From Kingella oralis (lineage in GTDB: Bacteria > Pseudomonadota > Gammaproteobacteria > Burkholderiales > Neisseriaceae), in NCBI RefSeq assembly GCF_014054985.1, contig NZ_CP059569.1, positions 1,364,001-1,428,000 on the forward strand: a stretch of 64,000 nt of DNA, written 5' to 3'. Shown one piece after another: positions 8,496 to 17,310 of this stretch (within the stretch, counting starts at the first letter, position 1; every line of letters starts with the position of its first letter). A program made the position numbers and the translations under genes. Under the pieces are notes generated by a model. It was not told where the DNA came from. It saw only the letters and a list, made by a program, of their open reading frames with translations, and did not search any database.

Positions 8496-9443
8496 ATGAT
8501 CCCCAACACCGCCACCCAAATCGCAGGGCGCGCTTTTGCCAACTGCATCATGAACGCCGCAGGTGTGTGCGACTACACCCGCGCCGATTTGGACGCGATG
8601 CAAAATTCATCCGCCGCCAGCTTCGTTACCAAATCCGCCACCGTGTCGCCGCGCGAGGGCAACCCCGAGCCGCGCTACCGCGACACCGCTTGGGGCAGCA
8701 TCAATTCCATGGGTCTGCCCAATTTCGGACTGTCCTATTATTTGAGCTACGTTTCGCAAGCGCAGCAAGAGCAGCCTGAAAAAACCTATTTCGTATCCAT
8801 TTCGGGGTTTAGCGCGGAAGACGATGTTGCGCTGCTAAACCAGATTTATCAGTCTGATTTTAATGGCATCATCGAGCTGAACTTATCCTGCCCCAACGTG
8901 GTCGGCAAACCGCAAACGGGCTACGACTTTGAAACCGTGGCGCACGTGCTGGACACCGTGTTCGCCCAATTCACGCGCCTGCCTTTGGGCGTGAAGCTGC
9001 CGCCGTATTTTGATTTGGTGCATTTTGACCAAATGGCGGCGATTTTGAACCGCTATCCGCTGGCGTATGTCAATTCGGTAAACAGCATCGGCAACGGCTT
9101 GCTGGTGAACCCGCACAGCGAAACGGTGCTGATTAAGCCCAAACACGGCTTGGGCGGCATCGGTGGCGCGTATTTGAAGCCCACCGCGCTGGCAAACGTG
9201 TTTGCCTTCCGCCAGCGGCTGAAACCCGAAATCCAAATCATCGGTACAGGCGGCGTGCAAAGCGGCGTGGACGTGTTTGAGCATATTTTGTGCGGCGCGG
9301 ATATGGTGCAGGTGGGCACGGCGCTGCATCAGGAAGGCGTGGCGGTGTTTGAGCGCCTAACCCGCGAGCTGCGCAATATTATGGCGGGCAAAGGCTACCG
9401 CAAAATTGACGATTTTAAAGGCAAGTTGAAAACCTTGGATTGA
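8496..9443 (+). CDS. pyrD: dihydroorotate dehydrogenase, class 1A (fumarate type)
   Basis: A 315-residue enzyme that oxidises dihydroorotate to orotate in pyrimidine synthesis. It resembles the soluble class 1A group (Lactococcus PyrDA, trypanosomal enzyme) rather than the membrane-bound quinone-linked class 2 usual in Proteobacteria. Evidence: no N-terminal membrane helix, opening FANCIMNAAGVCDYT, FMN-site VTKSATV and the class 1 catalytic loop ELNLSCPNVVGKPQTGYD with Cys132 in the position of the class 1 base, later IGTGGVQSGVDVFEHILCGADMVQVGTAL. Class 1A uses fumarate as acceptor. A clear AAGGAAG precedes the ATG. An in-frame DUS gives EQPEK. Transcribed alone and followed by a DUS-pair terminator. 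Confidence 0.93.
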   Translation: MIPNTATQIAGRAFANCIMNAAGVCDYTRADLDAMQNSSAASFVTKSATVSPREGNPEPRYRDTAWGSINSMGLPNFGLSYYLSYVSQAQQEQPEKTYFVSISGFSAEDDVALLNQIYQSDFNGIIELNLSCPNVVGKPQTGYDFETVAHVLDTVFAQFTRLPLGVKLPPYFDLVHFDQMAAILNRYPLAYVNSVNSIGNGLLVNPHSETVLIKPKHGLGGIGGAYLKPTALANVFAFRQRLKPEIQIIGTGGVQSGVDVFEHILCGADMVQVGTALHQEGVAVFERLTRELRNIMAGKGYRKIDDFKGKLKTLD

Positions 9444-9856
9444 TGCGGGGATGGGGTGAGGCAGCCTGAAAACGGATTTGTGGTTTTCAGGCTGCCTTGA
9501 TGCGCGTGGGGCAAAGGCAGCCTGAAACGGTATTTTCATTTCAGGCTGCCTGCGTATTTTTAGCCAGCGCACGGCTTGCCGGCAAGCCGTAGGGTGGACA
9601 ACTCGTTTGCCCACCATGGTTCGCACACTATATTTTGATGGGCAAGCCATTTGTCCCCACCCTGTTTAGCGTTTTCAGGCTACCTTGATGTGAATGCGCA
9701 AAGGCAGCCTGAAACCACAATGGAACGGCAACGGCTCGTCGCCGACGCTCCATGGGTTACAGGTTTGGCAAAGGTTTTCAGGCTGCCTAACCCCCCGCCG
9801 CGTGTTAAAATCGCGCCTTTTCATTCAACCCATTAACCGCCCCGTTATCGCCCGCC
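9444..9856. repeat. intergenic repeat block after pyrD
   Basis: No gene is seen. The DUS pair 9459-9497 is the pyrD terminator. Further DUS copies lie at about 9514, 9540, 9703 and 9776. A perfect 20-base palindrome ACGGCTTGCCGGCAAGCCGT occupies 9571-9590, and an inverted copy of it with the same flank lies at 17648-17667. Next comes an imperfect inverted repeat (about 9591-9662, arms starting AGGGTGG and ending TGCCCA). A degenerate member of the GGCAACGGCTCGTCGCC hairpin family is at about 9726-9745. Confidence 0.65.
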
Positions 9857-10879
9857 ATGTCCCGAATCACCCTCACCCCCAGCCAAACCCAATTTGAAAC
9901 CCAAGCCGATGAAACCATCCTAGAAGCCGCGTTGCGCCAAGGTTACAACCTGCCCAACGCCTGCCAAAGCGGTATGTGCGGAACGTGCGTTGCCCAAGTG
10001 GTGTCGGGCGAAGTGCAAATGGGCGAGTATGACGACTGCGCGCTCACCGATGAAGACGCGGCGGCGGGCATGGTGCTGCTGTGCGCCTGCCACGCGCAAG
10101 GCGATGTGGTGCTGGATTTGCCCGCCTACGAGGGCGCGAAAGCCATTGCCCCGCGCACCATGCCCGCGCGGGTGGCGCATATTGATGTGCGCGGCAAAAT
10201 GGCGCTGCTGCGGCTGGTGTTGCCCAAATCGCCGCCGTTTAAATTTTACGCGGGGCAATATGCCGATATTTTGTATAAAGGCACGGTGCGCAGCTATTCG
10301 CTTGCCAACGCGCCCAGCGACAACGGCGTGATGGAGTTTCATGTGCGTCTGCGCGAGGGCGGCGTGTTTTCGCCCGCGCTGTTTTCAGGCAGCCTGAAAG
10401 TGGGCGACGTGCTGCGCGTGCGTGCGCCGCTGGGCGCGTTTACGCTCAACGAAAACAGCGATAAACCTTTGATTTTTATTGCCACGGGCACAGGCTTTGC
10501 GCCGATTAAATCGCTGCTGCACCACCTGCGCGACACCCAGCCCAGCCGCAGCGTGCACCTCTACCACGGCGCGCGCGATGCCGCTGGTTTGTATGACGAA
10601 GCCGCCCTGCGCGAATTGCTGTATCAGCTGCCCAACGCACGTTACACCCCCGTGCTATCCCGCGCCGACGATGCTTGGCAAGGCGCGCGCGGCTACATCA
10701 CGGAACACGTTTTGCAGGATTACGCCGATTTGTCGGGCTACGAGGTTTACGCCTGCGGCTCAATGGACATGATTCGCGGCAGCAAGCAGGCGTTTGTTGA
10801 ACAGCGCGGTCTGCCCGAAACCGCGTTTTACAGCGATGCGTTTACGCCGTATGTAGCCAGAACGGTTGAGGCAGGCTGA
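9857..10879 (+). CDS. 2Fe-2S ferredoxin-NAD(P)H reductase-like flavoprotein
   Basis: A 340-residue protein with three domains in order: a plant-type 2Fe-2S ferredoxin (ligands C36, C41, C44 and C76), an FAD-binding domain with the RSYSLAN motif, and an NAD(P)-binding domain with GTGFAPIKSLL. This is the architecture often annotated as CDP-6-deoxy-delta-3,4-glucoseen reductase or as the reductase of a dioxygenase or methane-monooxygenase-type system. No sugar or oxygenase genes are near, so its electron acceptor is unknown; it is probably a general electron-transfer reductase in the cytoplasm. A palindromic DUS in frame gives FSGSLK, and a one-mismatch DUS (AGGCAGGCTGAA) supplies the stop codon. 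Confidence 0.88.
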   Translation: MSRITLTPSQTQFETQADETILEAALRQGYNLPNACQSGMCGTCVAQVVSGEVQMGEYDDCALTDEDAAAGMVLLCACHAQGDVVLDLPAYEGAKAIAPRTMPARVAHIDVRGKMALLRLVLPKSPPFKFYAGQYADILYKGTVRSYSLANAPSDNGVMEFHVRLREGGVFSPALFSGSLKVGDVLRVRAPLGAFTLNENSDKPLIFIATGTGFAPIKSLLHHLRDTQPSRSVHLYHGARDAAGLYDEAALRELLYQLPNARYTPVLSRADDAWQGARGYITEHVLQDYADLSGYEVYACGSMDMIRGSKQAFVEQRGLPETAFYSDAFTPYVARTVEAG

Positions 10880-11412
10880 AAAGGGTTGCCCATGCTGTTT
10901 CGGCTAACTTATTTTAGCTTCGCAACTCCGCTTCGCTACGCAGGCTGCCTTTGGCGTTTGCAAAAATTGTAGGCAGCCTGAAAATGCAAAACCGTTTGGT
11001 GTTCTGCCAAGCGATTTTTTACTGGATAGATTGAATTTCAGGCTGCCTAACCCATCGCATCTGCTTACTACTGCCACCCCTCTCCCCTACGTTCAGCCGA
11101 ACGGAGCATTCTTTTTTCGGGAAAAAGCGTGTGCTTGTCCGACGACGCACGAAGTGCGGCTAGTTCGCACGCGCCGAAAAAAGGATGCAGCCTTCGGGAA
11201 GTTTGGCGTAGCCAAACCTGCACGTCGGGGTCGCCTTTCTTTTGCTTGCTGTTCTTTGGCGAAGCAAAGAAAAGTAAGTGCCCCGTCGGCACAAGACGCA
11301 TGGTTAAAGCTACACTCAAAGCTAACCACAAAGCCCCAACCCATTTTTCAGGCTGCCCCCACCATTTCACAAAAATCCCCCTCACCTAAAAACATCCCCC
11401 CCACCCCCCACC
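10880..11412. repeat. intergenic region with DUS-flanked hairpin and an unexplained element
   Basis: No convincing gene. Three parts: (1) about 10905-10960, a repeat reading TTTTAGCTTCGCAACTCCGC and onward, related to 14460-14500; (2) 10971-11047, two DUS copies enclosing a hairpin CGTTTGG/CCAAGCG with a T-run, a terminator-like cassette; (3) about 11080-11345, an element with no DUS, containing a perfect 7-bp hairpin GTTTGGC-GTA-GCCAAAC (11201-11217) and a stretch of mirrored CTTTCTTTTGC / GCAAAGAAAAG. Open frames across it look like non-coding sequence. Confidence 0.55.
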
Positions 11413-12630
11413 ATGCTCACCAAAAAATCCGCCACCCACATCGCCTACCTGCGCGTACTCGCCTTTGCCATCGCCGCCTTTGTCGTCAATACCACCGAGT
11501 TCATCCCCGTTGCCATGCTCACCGACATCGGCAAAGGCTTCAACCAATCCGCCGCCGACACAGGCATGATGATTACCGTGTACGCATGGATAGTCTCGCT
11601 TTCCTCGCTGCCGCTGATGCTGCTGTTTGCCCCAATGGAACGGCGCAAGCTGCTGTTGGGCTTGTTCACCGTATTTATCGCGGGGCACGCGCTGTCGGTT
11701 GCCGCGTGGAGTTTCCCCGTGCTGCTGCTATCGCGCGTGATGATTGCGCTCACCCACGCGCTGTTTTGGTCGATTACCGCCGTGCTGGTGATGCGCGTTG
11801 CCCCGCGCGGCAAACGCCAGCAAGCCCTCGGCTGGATGTCGCTGGGCTCGGCGATGGCAACCGTGTTGGGGCTGCCGCTGGGGCGCATCATTGGGCAGGC
11901 GTTGGGCTGGCGCACCACCTTTGCCCTGATTGGCGTGCTTGCCGTCGGCGTGATGGTTCTGCTGATGAAAATCCTGCCGCGGCTGGAAAGCAAAAATTCA
12001 GGCTCGCTCGAGAGCCTGCCGCTGCTGGCGAAACGTCCGCACCTGCTCGGCTTATACGCGCTCACCATCATGATGGCAACCGCGCATTTCACCGCATACA
12101 GCTACATTGAACCCTACGCGCTCACCATCACGCAGCTTTCGGAGCAAATGACCACTTGGGTGCTGCTGTTGTTCGGCGTGTCGGGCATGGTGGCGAGCAT
12201 GCTGTTTGCCCGCTTTTATCCGCGCCATCCCAACCCCACGCTGCTTGTCTCGGGCGCAATCGTGCTGCTGTCGCTGCTGCTGCTCAAACCGCTGGGGCAC
12301 CACCCCGCCGCACTGTTTGCGCTGATTTTCGCGTGGGGCATCGGCATCGCCTGCGTGAGTTTGAGCATGATTGGTCATGTGATGCGCTATGCGCCCGATG
12401 CCGCCGATGTCGCCAATTCCATCTACTCCGCCTGCTACAACGTGGGCATCGGCGGCGGCGCGTTGCTCGGCGGCATGGTGATGCGCGCGCCCGCGCTGGG
12501 GCTAGCAAGCGTGGGCTGGGTGGGCGCGGCGTTGGCGGCGTGTGCACTCGCGCTGTTTGTGTGGACGCAGAAGCGGTTTCAGGCTGCCTCGGATAGCGAT
12601 AGCGATACGGATGCGCCAAAGGCAGCCTGA
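11413..12630 (+). CDS. sotB: MFS sugar efflux transporter (SotB-like)
   Basis: A 405-residue, 12-helix major facilitator protein. It opens with YLRVLAFAIAAFVVNTTEFIPVAML, the signature of the SotB/YdeA/AraJ group of sugar and drug exporters, and has the cytoplasmic loop after helix 2 (MERRKLLLGL). The second helical bundle starts around residue 210. It is placed in the inner membrane, exporting sugars or related small molecules by proton antiport; the true substrate is unknown. No ribosome site is obvious before the ATG. The C-terminus reads through one DUS (FQAA) and a second DUS supplies the last residues Ala-Ala and the TGA stop. Confidence 0.85.
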   Translation: MLTKKSATHIAYLRVLAFAIAAFVVNTTEFIPVAMLTDIGKGFNQSAADTGMMITVYAWIVSLSSLPLMLLFAPMERRKLLLGLFTVFIAGHALSVAAWSFPVLLLSRVMIALTHALFWSITAVLVMRVAPRGKRQQALGWMSLGSAMATVLGLPLGRIIGQALGWRTTFALIGVLAVGVMVLLMKILPRLESKNSGSLESLPLLAKRPHLLGLYALTIMMATAHFTAYSYIEPYALTITQLSEQMTTWVLLLFGVSGMVASMLFARFYPRHPNPTLLVSGAIVLLSLLLLKPLGHHPAALFALIFAWGIGIACVSLSMIGHVMRYAPDAADVANSIYSACYNVGIGGGALLGGMVMRAPALGLASVGWVGAALAACALALFVWTQKRFQAASDSDSDTDAPKAA

Positions 12631-12665
12631 AACGCAGTCCAATCAAACCAACGCCCTAATGGAGC

Positions 12666-12763
12666 GGCGACGGCTCGTCGCCAAAAAAACGCTTGCCGCC
12701 CCGCCCCAATTATTTTCAGGCTGCCTCAAATAATGATGCCGATACCCCAAAGGCAGCCTGAAA
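12666..12763. repeat. hairpin repeat followed by DUS pair
   Basis: GGCGACG-GCT-CGTCGCC (12666-12682), a perfect copy of the dispersed hairpin with its usual ATGGAGC left flank, is followed by a DUS inverted pair (12714-12726 and 12751-12763). The pair can terminate the sotB transcript. Confidence 0.7.
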
Positions 12764-12775
12764 CGGAACAACCCT

Positions 12776-12967
12776 ATGAAAATCATCAGCAAATTTAAAG
12801 ATTTCTACGATTTCAACGTCGCCAAATACGGCGTAGACCCGATTTTGATTTTTGACCGCCGCGCCCGCGCCGATTTGCCCGCGCCCAAGCAGCTGCCCGA
12901 CCGCATCAAAATCGCCGGCAAAGGCTTTGACGCCAAGCGCTCGTTTCGCCCCAAAATGAAAAAATAG
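12776..12967 (+). CDS. small conserved protein, unknown function
   Basis: A 63-residue basic protein beginning MKIISKFKDFYDFNVAKYGVDP. The opening I(I/K)SK(F/Y)(K/R)D(F/Y)YD is one I recognise from small uncharacterised proteins of bacteria and phages, which often continue past 100 residues; this one is short and ends with a Lys-rich tail (RSFRPKMKK). No signal peptide or membrane segment. A weak GGAA precedes the ATG. DUS elements lie on both sides. Function unknown. Confidence 0.6.
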   Translation: MKIISKFKDFYDFNVAKYGVDPILIFDRRARADLPAPKQLPDRIKIAGKGFDAKRSFRPKMKK

Positions 12968-12972
12968 CCCAA

Positions 12973-13049
12973 AGGCAGCCTGAAAAAAGCAAACCGTTTC
13001 GCGTGCTACCAAACGCTTTTTTACCGGATAGATTGGCTTTCAGGCTGCC
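12973..13049. terminator. DUS-flanked terminator cassette
   Basis: Two DUS copies in inverted orientation (12973-12986, 13038-13049) enclose an AAACCGTTT...AAACG T-run hairpin and the phrase ACCGGATAGATTG. The same arrangement occurs at 10971-11047 and 38641-38719. It follows the small gene at 12776-12967. Confidence 0.65.
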
Positions 13050-13120
13050 CAACAAAAATCAGCGCAAAACAAAAAAGCCGCCCATCCGGGGCAGCTTGGT
13101 TTACCGTTTACCGCAATCGC

Positions 13121-13423
13121 TCACTCACACTTCAACTTCCGCGCAATATCGCCAAAATGCTTATCCGCGTAAACGCACATTTCCTCGCGCTGTTTCTGCG
13201 TAGCATCGTGCAGCGAATGCTTCAAAACCATCGTGTTGGTGGCATGAAACGAAGAAGGCGACTCGCCCGCCTTGGCAAAACACGCATCCGCGCGTTTAAA
13301 ATACGCCTCGCAGCTGGCAGGCAAATTGTTCAAATGATGCCCGCCATGCTCATGCCCCTCGTGCGCCCAAGCTGAAGCCGTTGCCAAAGCCAACACAACA
13401 GCGGTTAAAGATACTTTTTTCAT
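13121..13423 (-). CDS. small secreted Cys- and His-containing protein
   Basis: A 100-residue protein with a clear Sec signal peptide (MKKVSLTAVVLALATASAWA, cut after about residue 20). The mature part starts with a His-rich run (HEGHEHGGHH), which could bind metal ions, and then has four cysteines (CEAYFKRADAC, C near 82 and C near 99) that could form two disulfides in the periplasm. It resembles small DUF5339-type proteins of Neisseria and Pasteurellaceae, although I cannot confirm the family. Transcribed alone on the reverse strand. Confidence 0.7.
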   Translation of the reverse strand: MKKVSLTAVVLALATASAWAHEGHEHGGHHLNNLPASCEAYFKRADACFAKAGESPSSFHATNTMVLKHSLHDATQKQREEMCVYADKHFGDIARKLKCE

Positions 13424-13619
13424 TTCTCACACTCCATTTAATCGTTAAAAATCAGTTGTTATAAAAACCTTGCCAAATCTCCGAAAAACACCGCTTGTTA
13501 AGAATATTTCTCAAAAACCCAGCCGCGCCATCATAAAGAACCTTATCCCTGCTGTAAAGAGTAATAGCTTGATTGACAATGTAAAAACGATTACGGCAGC
13601 CTGAAACCGAGTATGCAAA

Positions 13620-14471
13620 ATGATAGACCTCCACACCCATTCCACCATCTCCGACGGCGCACTCACGCCTACGCAACTGGTGCAAGCCGCCGCACAAAAC
13701 GGCTGCCGCCTGCTCGCCCTCACCGACCACGACCACACAGGCGGGCTTGCCGAAGCCCGCGCCGAAGCCGCCCGCCACCGCATCCAGTTTATCAACGGCG
13801 CGGAAATCTCGGTAACATGGCGGCACCGCACCATCCACATCGTCGCGCTAGACTTTGACGAACACAACAGCCGCCTGCAAACCCTGCTCGCCCAAGTGCG
13901 CCAAGGGCGCATAGCACGCCTGCACCAAATCGCCGCCAAACTCGCCAAACACGGCATCGCAGGCGCAGCCGAAGGCGCGCTCGCCCTTGCCGCCAACCCC
14001 GCAATGGTCTCGCGCACCCACATCGCCGACTGGCTGGTGCAACAAGGACACGCCCGCACCAAACAACAAGCCTTCACCCGCTATTTGGGCGACGGCAAAC
14101 GCGCGTCCGTGCGCCACCAATGGGCAGAACTCCCCGCTGTTATCGCCGCCATCCAAGCAGCAGGCGGCATCGCCGTGATTGCCCACCCCATGCGCTACGA
14201 CCTTTCCGCCACCGCACGGCGCAATCTGTTTGACGAATTTCGCGCCCTCGGCGGGCAAGGCATGGAAGTGCACAGCGGCTCATGCAGCCCGAACGACCGC
14301 CTCAACTACGCCCAAGCCGCCGCCCGCCACAGCTTGCTCGCCAGCGCAGGCAGCGATTTCCACCGCCCGCACGATTACAGCGGCGGCGTGCTGGGCGCTT
14401 GCCCCGAATTGCCCGGCATCTGCCAACCCGTTTGGGAACACTTCAAACAGCCGTTTCGGCAGCCTGCGTAG
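13620..14471 (+). CDS. rnm: PHP-domain phosphoesterase (RNase AM / nucleoside bisphosphatase)
   Basis: A 283-residue PHP-domain protein of the YciV/TrpH type, which removes phosphates from 3',5'-nucleoside bisphosphates and trims 5' ends of RNA. Metal-binding motifs are in the expected order: DLHTHST (residues 3-9), LTDHDHTGG, GAEIS, a His in IAVIAHPMRY, and the C-terminal GSDFHRPHDY. Length is typical. The start is supported by the motif position; the ribosome site is weak and a DUS lies just upstream. The protein ends a few residues into another DUS (FRQPA). Cytoplasmic, transcribed alone. Confidence 0.9.
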   Translation: MIDLHTHSTISDGALTPTQLVQAAAQNGCRLLALTDHDHTGGLAEARAEAARHRIQFINGAEISVTWRHRTIHIVALDFDEHNSRLQTLLAQVRQGRIARLHQIAAKLAKHGIAGAAEGALALAANPAMVSRTHIADWLVQQGHARTKQQAFTRYLGDGKRASVRHQWAELPAVIAAIQAAGGIAVIAHPMRYDLSATARRNLFDEFRALGGQGMEVHSGSCSPNDRLNYAQAAARHSLLASAGSDFHRPHDYSGGVLGACPELPGICQPVWEHFKQPFRQPA

Positions 14472-14556
14472 CGAAGCGGCGTTGTGAAGCTAAAACGGGT
14501 AACCGCGCAACGCCAAAGGCAGCCTGAAAACCCATTCAGCCCGCCGCCCAATCCCC

Positions 14557-14562
14557 TATAAT
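14557..14562 (+). promoter_or_regulatory. -10 element upstream of pepN
   Basis: TATAAT, identical to the sigma-70 -10 consensus, lies 40 bases before the pepN start. No good -35 is seen 17 bases upstream, so the call rests on the -10 alone. Confidence 0.45.
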
Positions 14563-14601
14563 CCCCTTTTCCATTCAACATCCCCCACAGAAAGCCTCAC
14601 C

Positions 14602-17310
14602 ATGTCCACCCAAACCGTCAAACACCTCACCGACTACCGCCCCCTCGCCCACCGCATCCCCCAAGTCAAACTCACCTTCACCCTCTCCCCCACCGCCACC
14701 ACCGTAGAAGCCGAGTTGCACGTCATCCCCCAGCCCAACGCCCCGCAAAGCCTCACGCTCGACGGCAACGCCACCCTGCTCGCCCTATCGCTCAACGGCG
14801 AAAGGCAGCCTGAAACCGCCTACACCCAAACCGCCGAAAATCTCACGCTCCACCGCGTACCAGCCGAGCCGTTTGTGCTTCACATCACCACCCAAATCAA
14901 CCCCGAAGCCAACCAAACCCTCAACGGCTTATACGCCTCAGGCGGCAATCTCTACACCCAATGCGAGCCCGAAGGCTTTCGCACCATGACTTATTACCTA
15001 GACCGCCCCGACAACATGGCGGTGTTTACCACCAAAATCATCGCCGATGCCGCGCAATACCCCGTGTTGCTGTCCAACGGCAATCTGGTGGATTCAGGCA
15101 GCCTGAAAAACGGGCAACACTACGCCGTGTGGCACGACCCCTTTGCCAAGCCATCCTATTTATTCGCGCTGGTGGCGGGCGATTTAGCCGTCAACCGCAG
15201 CAGCTTCACCACCCAAAGCGGGCGCGAAGTCGCCATCCAGTTCTACACCCGCGCCGAAGATGCGGGCAAAGTCGCCCACGCCATGCAATCGCTCAAACAC
15301 GCGATGCGCTGGGACGAAACCCGCTTTGGCTTGGAATACGATTTAGACGTGTTTATGGTCGTTGCCGTGGGCGATTTCAACATGGGCGCAATGGAAAACA
15401 AAGGCTTAAACATCTTCAACACCAAATATGTGCTGGCGGATGCGCACACCGCCACCGATGCCGATTTTGAAGGCGTAGAAAGCGTGATTGGACACGAATA
15501 CTTCCACAACTGGACAGGCAACCGCGTAACCTGCCGTGACTGGTTTCAGCTCTCGCTCAAAGAAGGCTTAACCGTGTTCCGCGACCAAGAATTTTCGGGT
15601 GACCGAGCCAGCAGAGCCGTGCGCCGCATAGAAAACGTGCAAACCCTGCGCCAATTTCAGTTTGCCGAAGATGCCAGCCCGATGGCGCATCCCGTGCGCC
15701 CCGCCAGCTATGTGGAAATGAACAATTTTTACACCGCCACCGTGTATGAAAAAGGCGCGGAAGTGGTGCGCATGTATCACACCCTGTTGGGCGAAGCGGG
15801 CTTCCAGCGCGGCATGAAGCTCTATTTTGAACGCCACGACGGGCAAGCCGTTACCTGCGACGATTTTCGCGCCGCAATGGCGGATGCCAACGGCGTGGAC
15901 CTAGACCAATTTGCCCTGTGGTACAGCCAAGCCGGCACGCCCACGCTCGACGTTTCAGGCAGCCTGAAAGCCAACGGCGACTACGTTTTGCACATCAAGC
16001 AAACCCTGCCCGACACCCCCGATATGCCCGCCCACGCCAAACAGCCGATGATGATACCCGTCAAAACCGCCCTATTTAACGAACACGGCGAGCAAGTAGC
16101 GTTTAGGCAGCCTGAAAGTAGTCAAACCAACGTTTCAGGCTGCCTCAACACAGCGGGCACACAAGGGCAGCCTGAAACCGTGCTTATCCTCACCCAAGCC
16201 GAGCAAACCTTCGTGTTGCAGCCTGAAACGCCCGCCCAAAGCATCACCCCCTCGCTGCTGCGCGGCTTCTCCGCCCCCGTGCACCTCAATTTTGACTACA
16301 CCGACGCCCAACTCGCCCTGCTGCTTGCCCACGACACCGACCCCTACGCCCGCTGGGAAGCCGCGCAAACCCTATACCGCCGCGCCATCGCCGCCAACGA
16401 AGCCGCGCTGGCGCACGGCACGCCGCCCGCCCAGCCCGTCGCCCTCATCAACGCCCTGCGCCAAGCCATCAGCGATGCCGCGCTAGACCCAGCCTTCAAA
16501 GCCCTGCTGCTCAAAGTCCCCGCCGAAAGCGAGCTATGGAGCGAGCGCGAACACATCAACCCCGTGCAAACCACCGCCGCCCGCGAAGCCCTGCTGGACG
16601 CGCTCGCCCACAGCCTGCACGGCGAGCTGCTTGCCGCCGCGCTCAACGCCCGCGAAGCCGAGCAAGCCGACAAACGCGGCAAACAAATCGCCGTGTACGA
16701 ATACACCCCCGAAGATGCCGCTCAACGCGCCCTGCAATACGCCAGCTTCAACCTCATCTGCCGCTACGACGAACAAGCCACCATAGAGCAAGTGTTTGAA
16801 CACTACGACGAAATGGCACGCAAAAACATGACCCACGAATGGGGCATCCTCTCCGCCATCAACCACAACCCCGACGACAAACGCAACCAACTGCTCGCCC
16901 GCTTCGCCGCCAAATTCGCCGACCAACCCCTAGTGATGGACAAATATTTCAGCCTGATTGCATCCAGCCGCCGCAGCGACACCCTCGCCCAAGTGCAAGC
17001 CGCCCTGCACCACCCGCAATTTGCCCTCACCAACCCCAACAAAGTGCGCGCCCTCATCGGCACATTTGCCCGCAACACCCCGTATTTTCACGCCGCCGAT
17101 GGCTCGGGCTACGCCTTTGTTGCGCAAAAAATCTGCGAAATCAACGCCTTCAATCCGCAAATCGCCGCAGGGCTGGCGCGCGCGTTCAATTTGCTCAAAC
17201 GCTTGGAACCGCACCGCCAAAACCTGATGCGCAACGAACTGACCAAACTCGCCGCGATGGAAAGTTTGTCCAAAGACGTGCGCGAAATTGTGGAGAAAAT
17301 TTTGGGCTAG
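14602..17310 (+). CDS. pepN: aminopeptidase N (M1 family)
   Basis: A 902-residue zinc aminopeptidase that removes N-terminal residues from peptides in the cytoplasm. The substrate-binding motif GAMEN (about 263-267) and the zinc site HEYFH (about 297-301) followed 18 residues on by a Glu in LKEGLTVFRDQEF match M1 enzymes, and length is close to E. coli PepN (870). The excess is largely in-frame uptake sequence: DUS-encoded tripeptides appear at RQPETA, SGSLKNG, SGSLKAN, FRQPESS, VSGCLNT and GQPETV, the last three crowded within about 30 residues in a loop between domains. Transcribed alone; a strong terminator follows. Confidence 0.96.
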   Translation: MSTQTVKHLTDYRPLAHRIPQVKLTFTLSPTATTVEAELHVIPQPNAPQSLTLDGNATLLALSLNGERQPETAYTQTAENLTLHRVPAEPFVLHITTQINPEANQTLNGLYASGGNLYTQCEPEGFRTMTYYLDRPDNMAVFTTKIIADAAQYPVLLSNGNLVDSGSLKNGQHYAVWHDPFAKPSYLFALVAGDLAVNRSSFTTQSGREVAIQFYTRAEDAGKVAHAMQSLKHAMRWDETRFGLEYDLDVFMVVAVGDFNMGAMENKGLNIFNTKYVLADAHTATDADFEGVESVIGHEYFHNWTGNRVTCRDWFQLSLKEGLTVFRDQEFSGDRASRAVRRIENVQTLRQFQFAEDASPMAHPVRPASYVEMNNFYTATVYEKGAEVVRMYHTLLGEAGFQRGMKLYFERHDGQAVTCDDFRAAMADANGVDLDQFALWYSQAGTPTLDVSGSLKANGDYVLHIKQTLPDTPDMPAHAKQPMMIPVKTALFNEHGEQVAFRQPESSQTNVSGCLNTAGTQGQPETVLILTQAEQTFVLQPETPAQSITPSLLRGFSAPVHLNFDYTDAQLALLLAHDTDPYARWEAAQTLYRRAIAANEAALAHGTPPAQPVALINALRQAISDAALDPAFKALLLKVPAESELWSEREHINPVQTTAAREALLDALAHSLHGELLAAALNAREAEQADKRGKQIAVYEYTPEDAAQRALQYASFNLICRYDEQATIEQVFEHYDEMARKNMTHEWGILSAINHNPDDKRNQLLARFAAKFADQPLVMDKYFSLIASSRRSDTLAQVQAALHHPQFALTNPNKVRALIGTFARNTPYFHAADGSGYAFVAQKICEINAFNPQIAAGLARAFNLLKRLEPHRQNLMRNELTKLAAMESLSKDVREIVEKILG

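Noticed and set aside
11031..12110. 359-codon + strand frame across the unexplained element and sotB
   Set aside because: It overlaps sotB in another frame and reads as Arg/His-rich low-complexity sequence.
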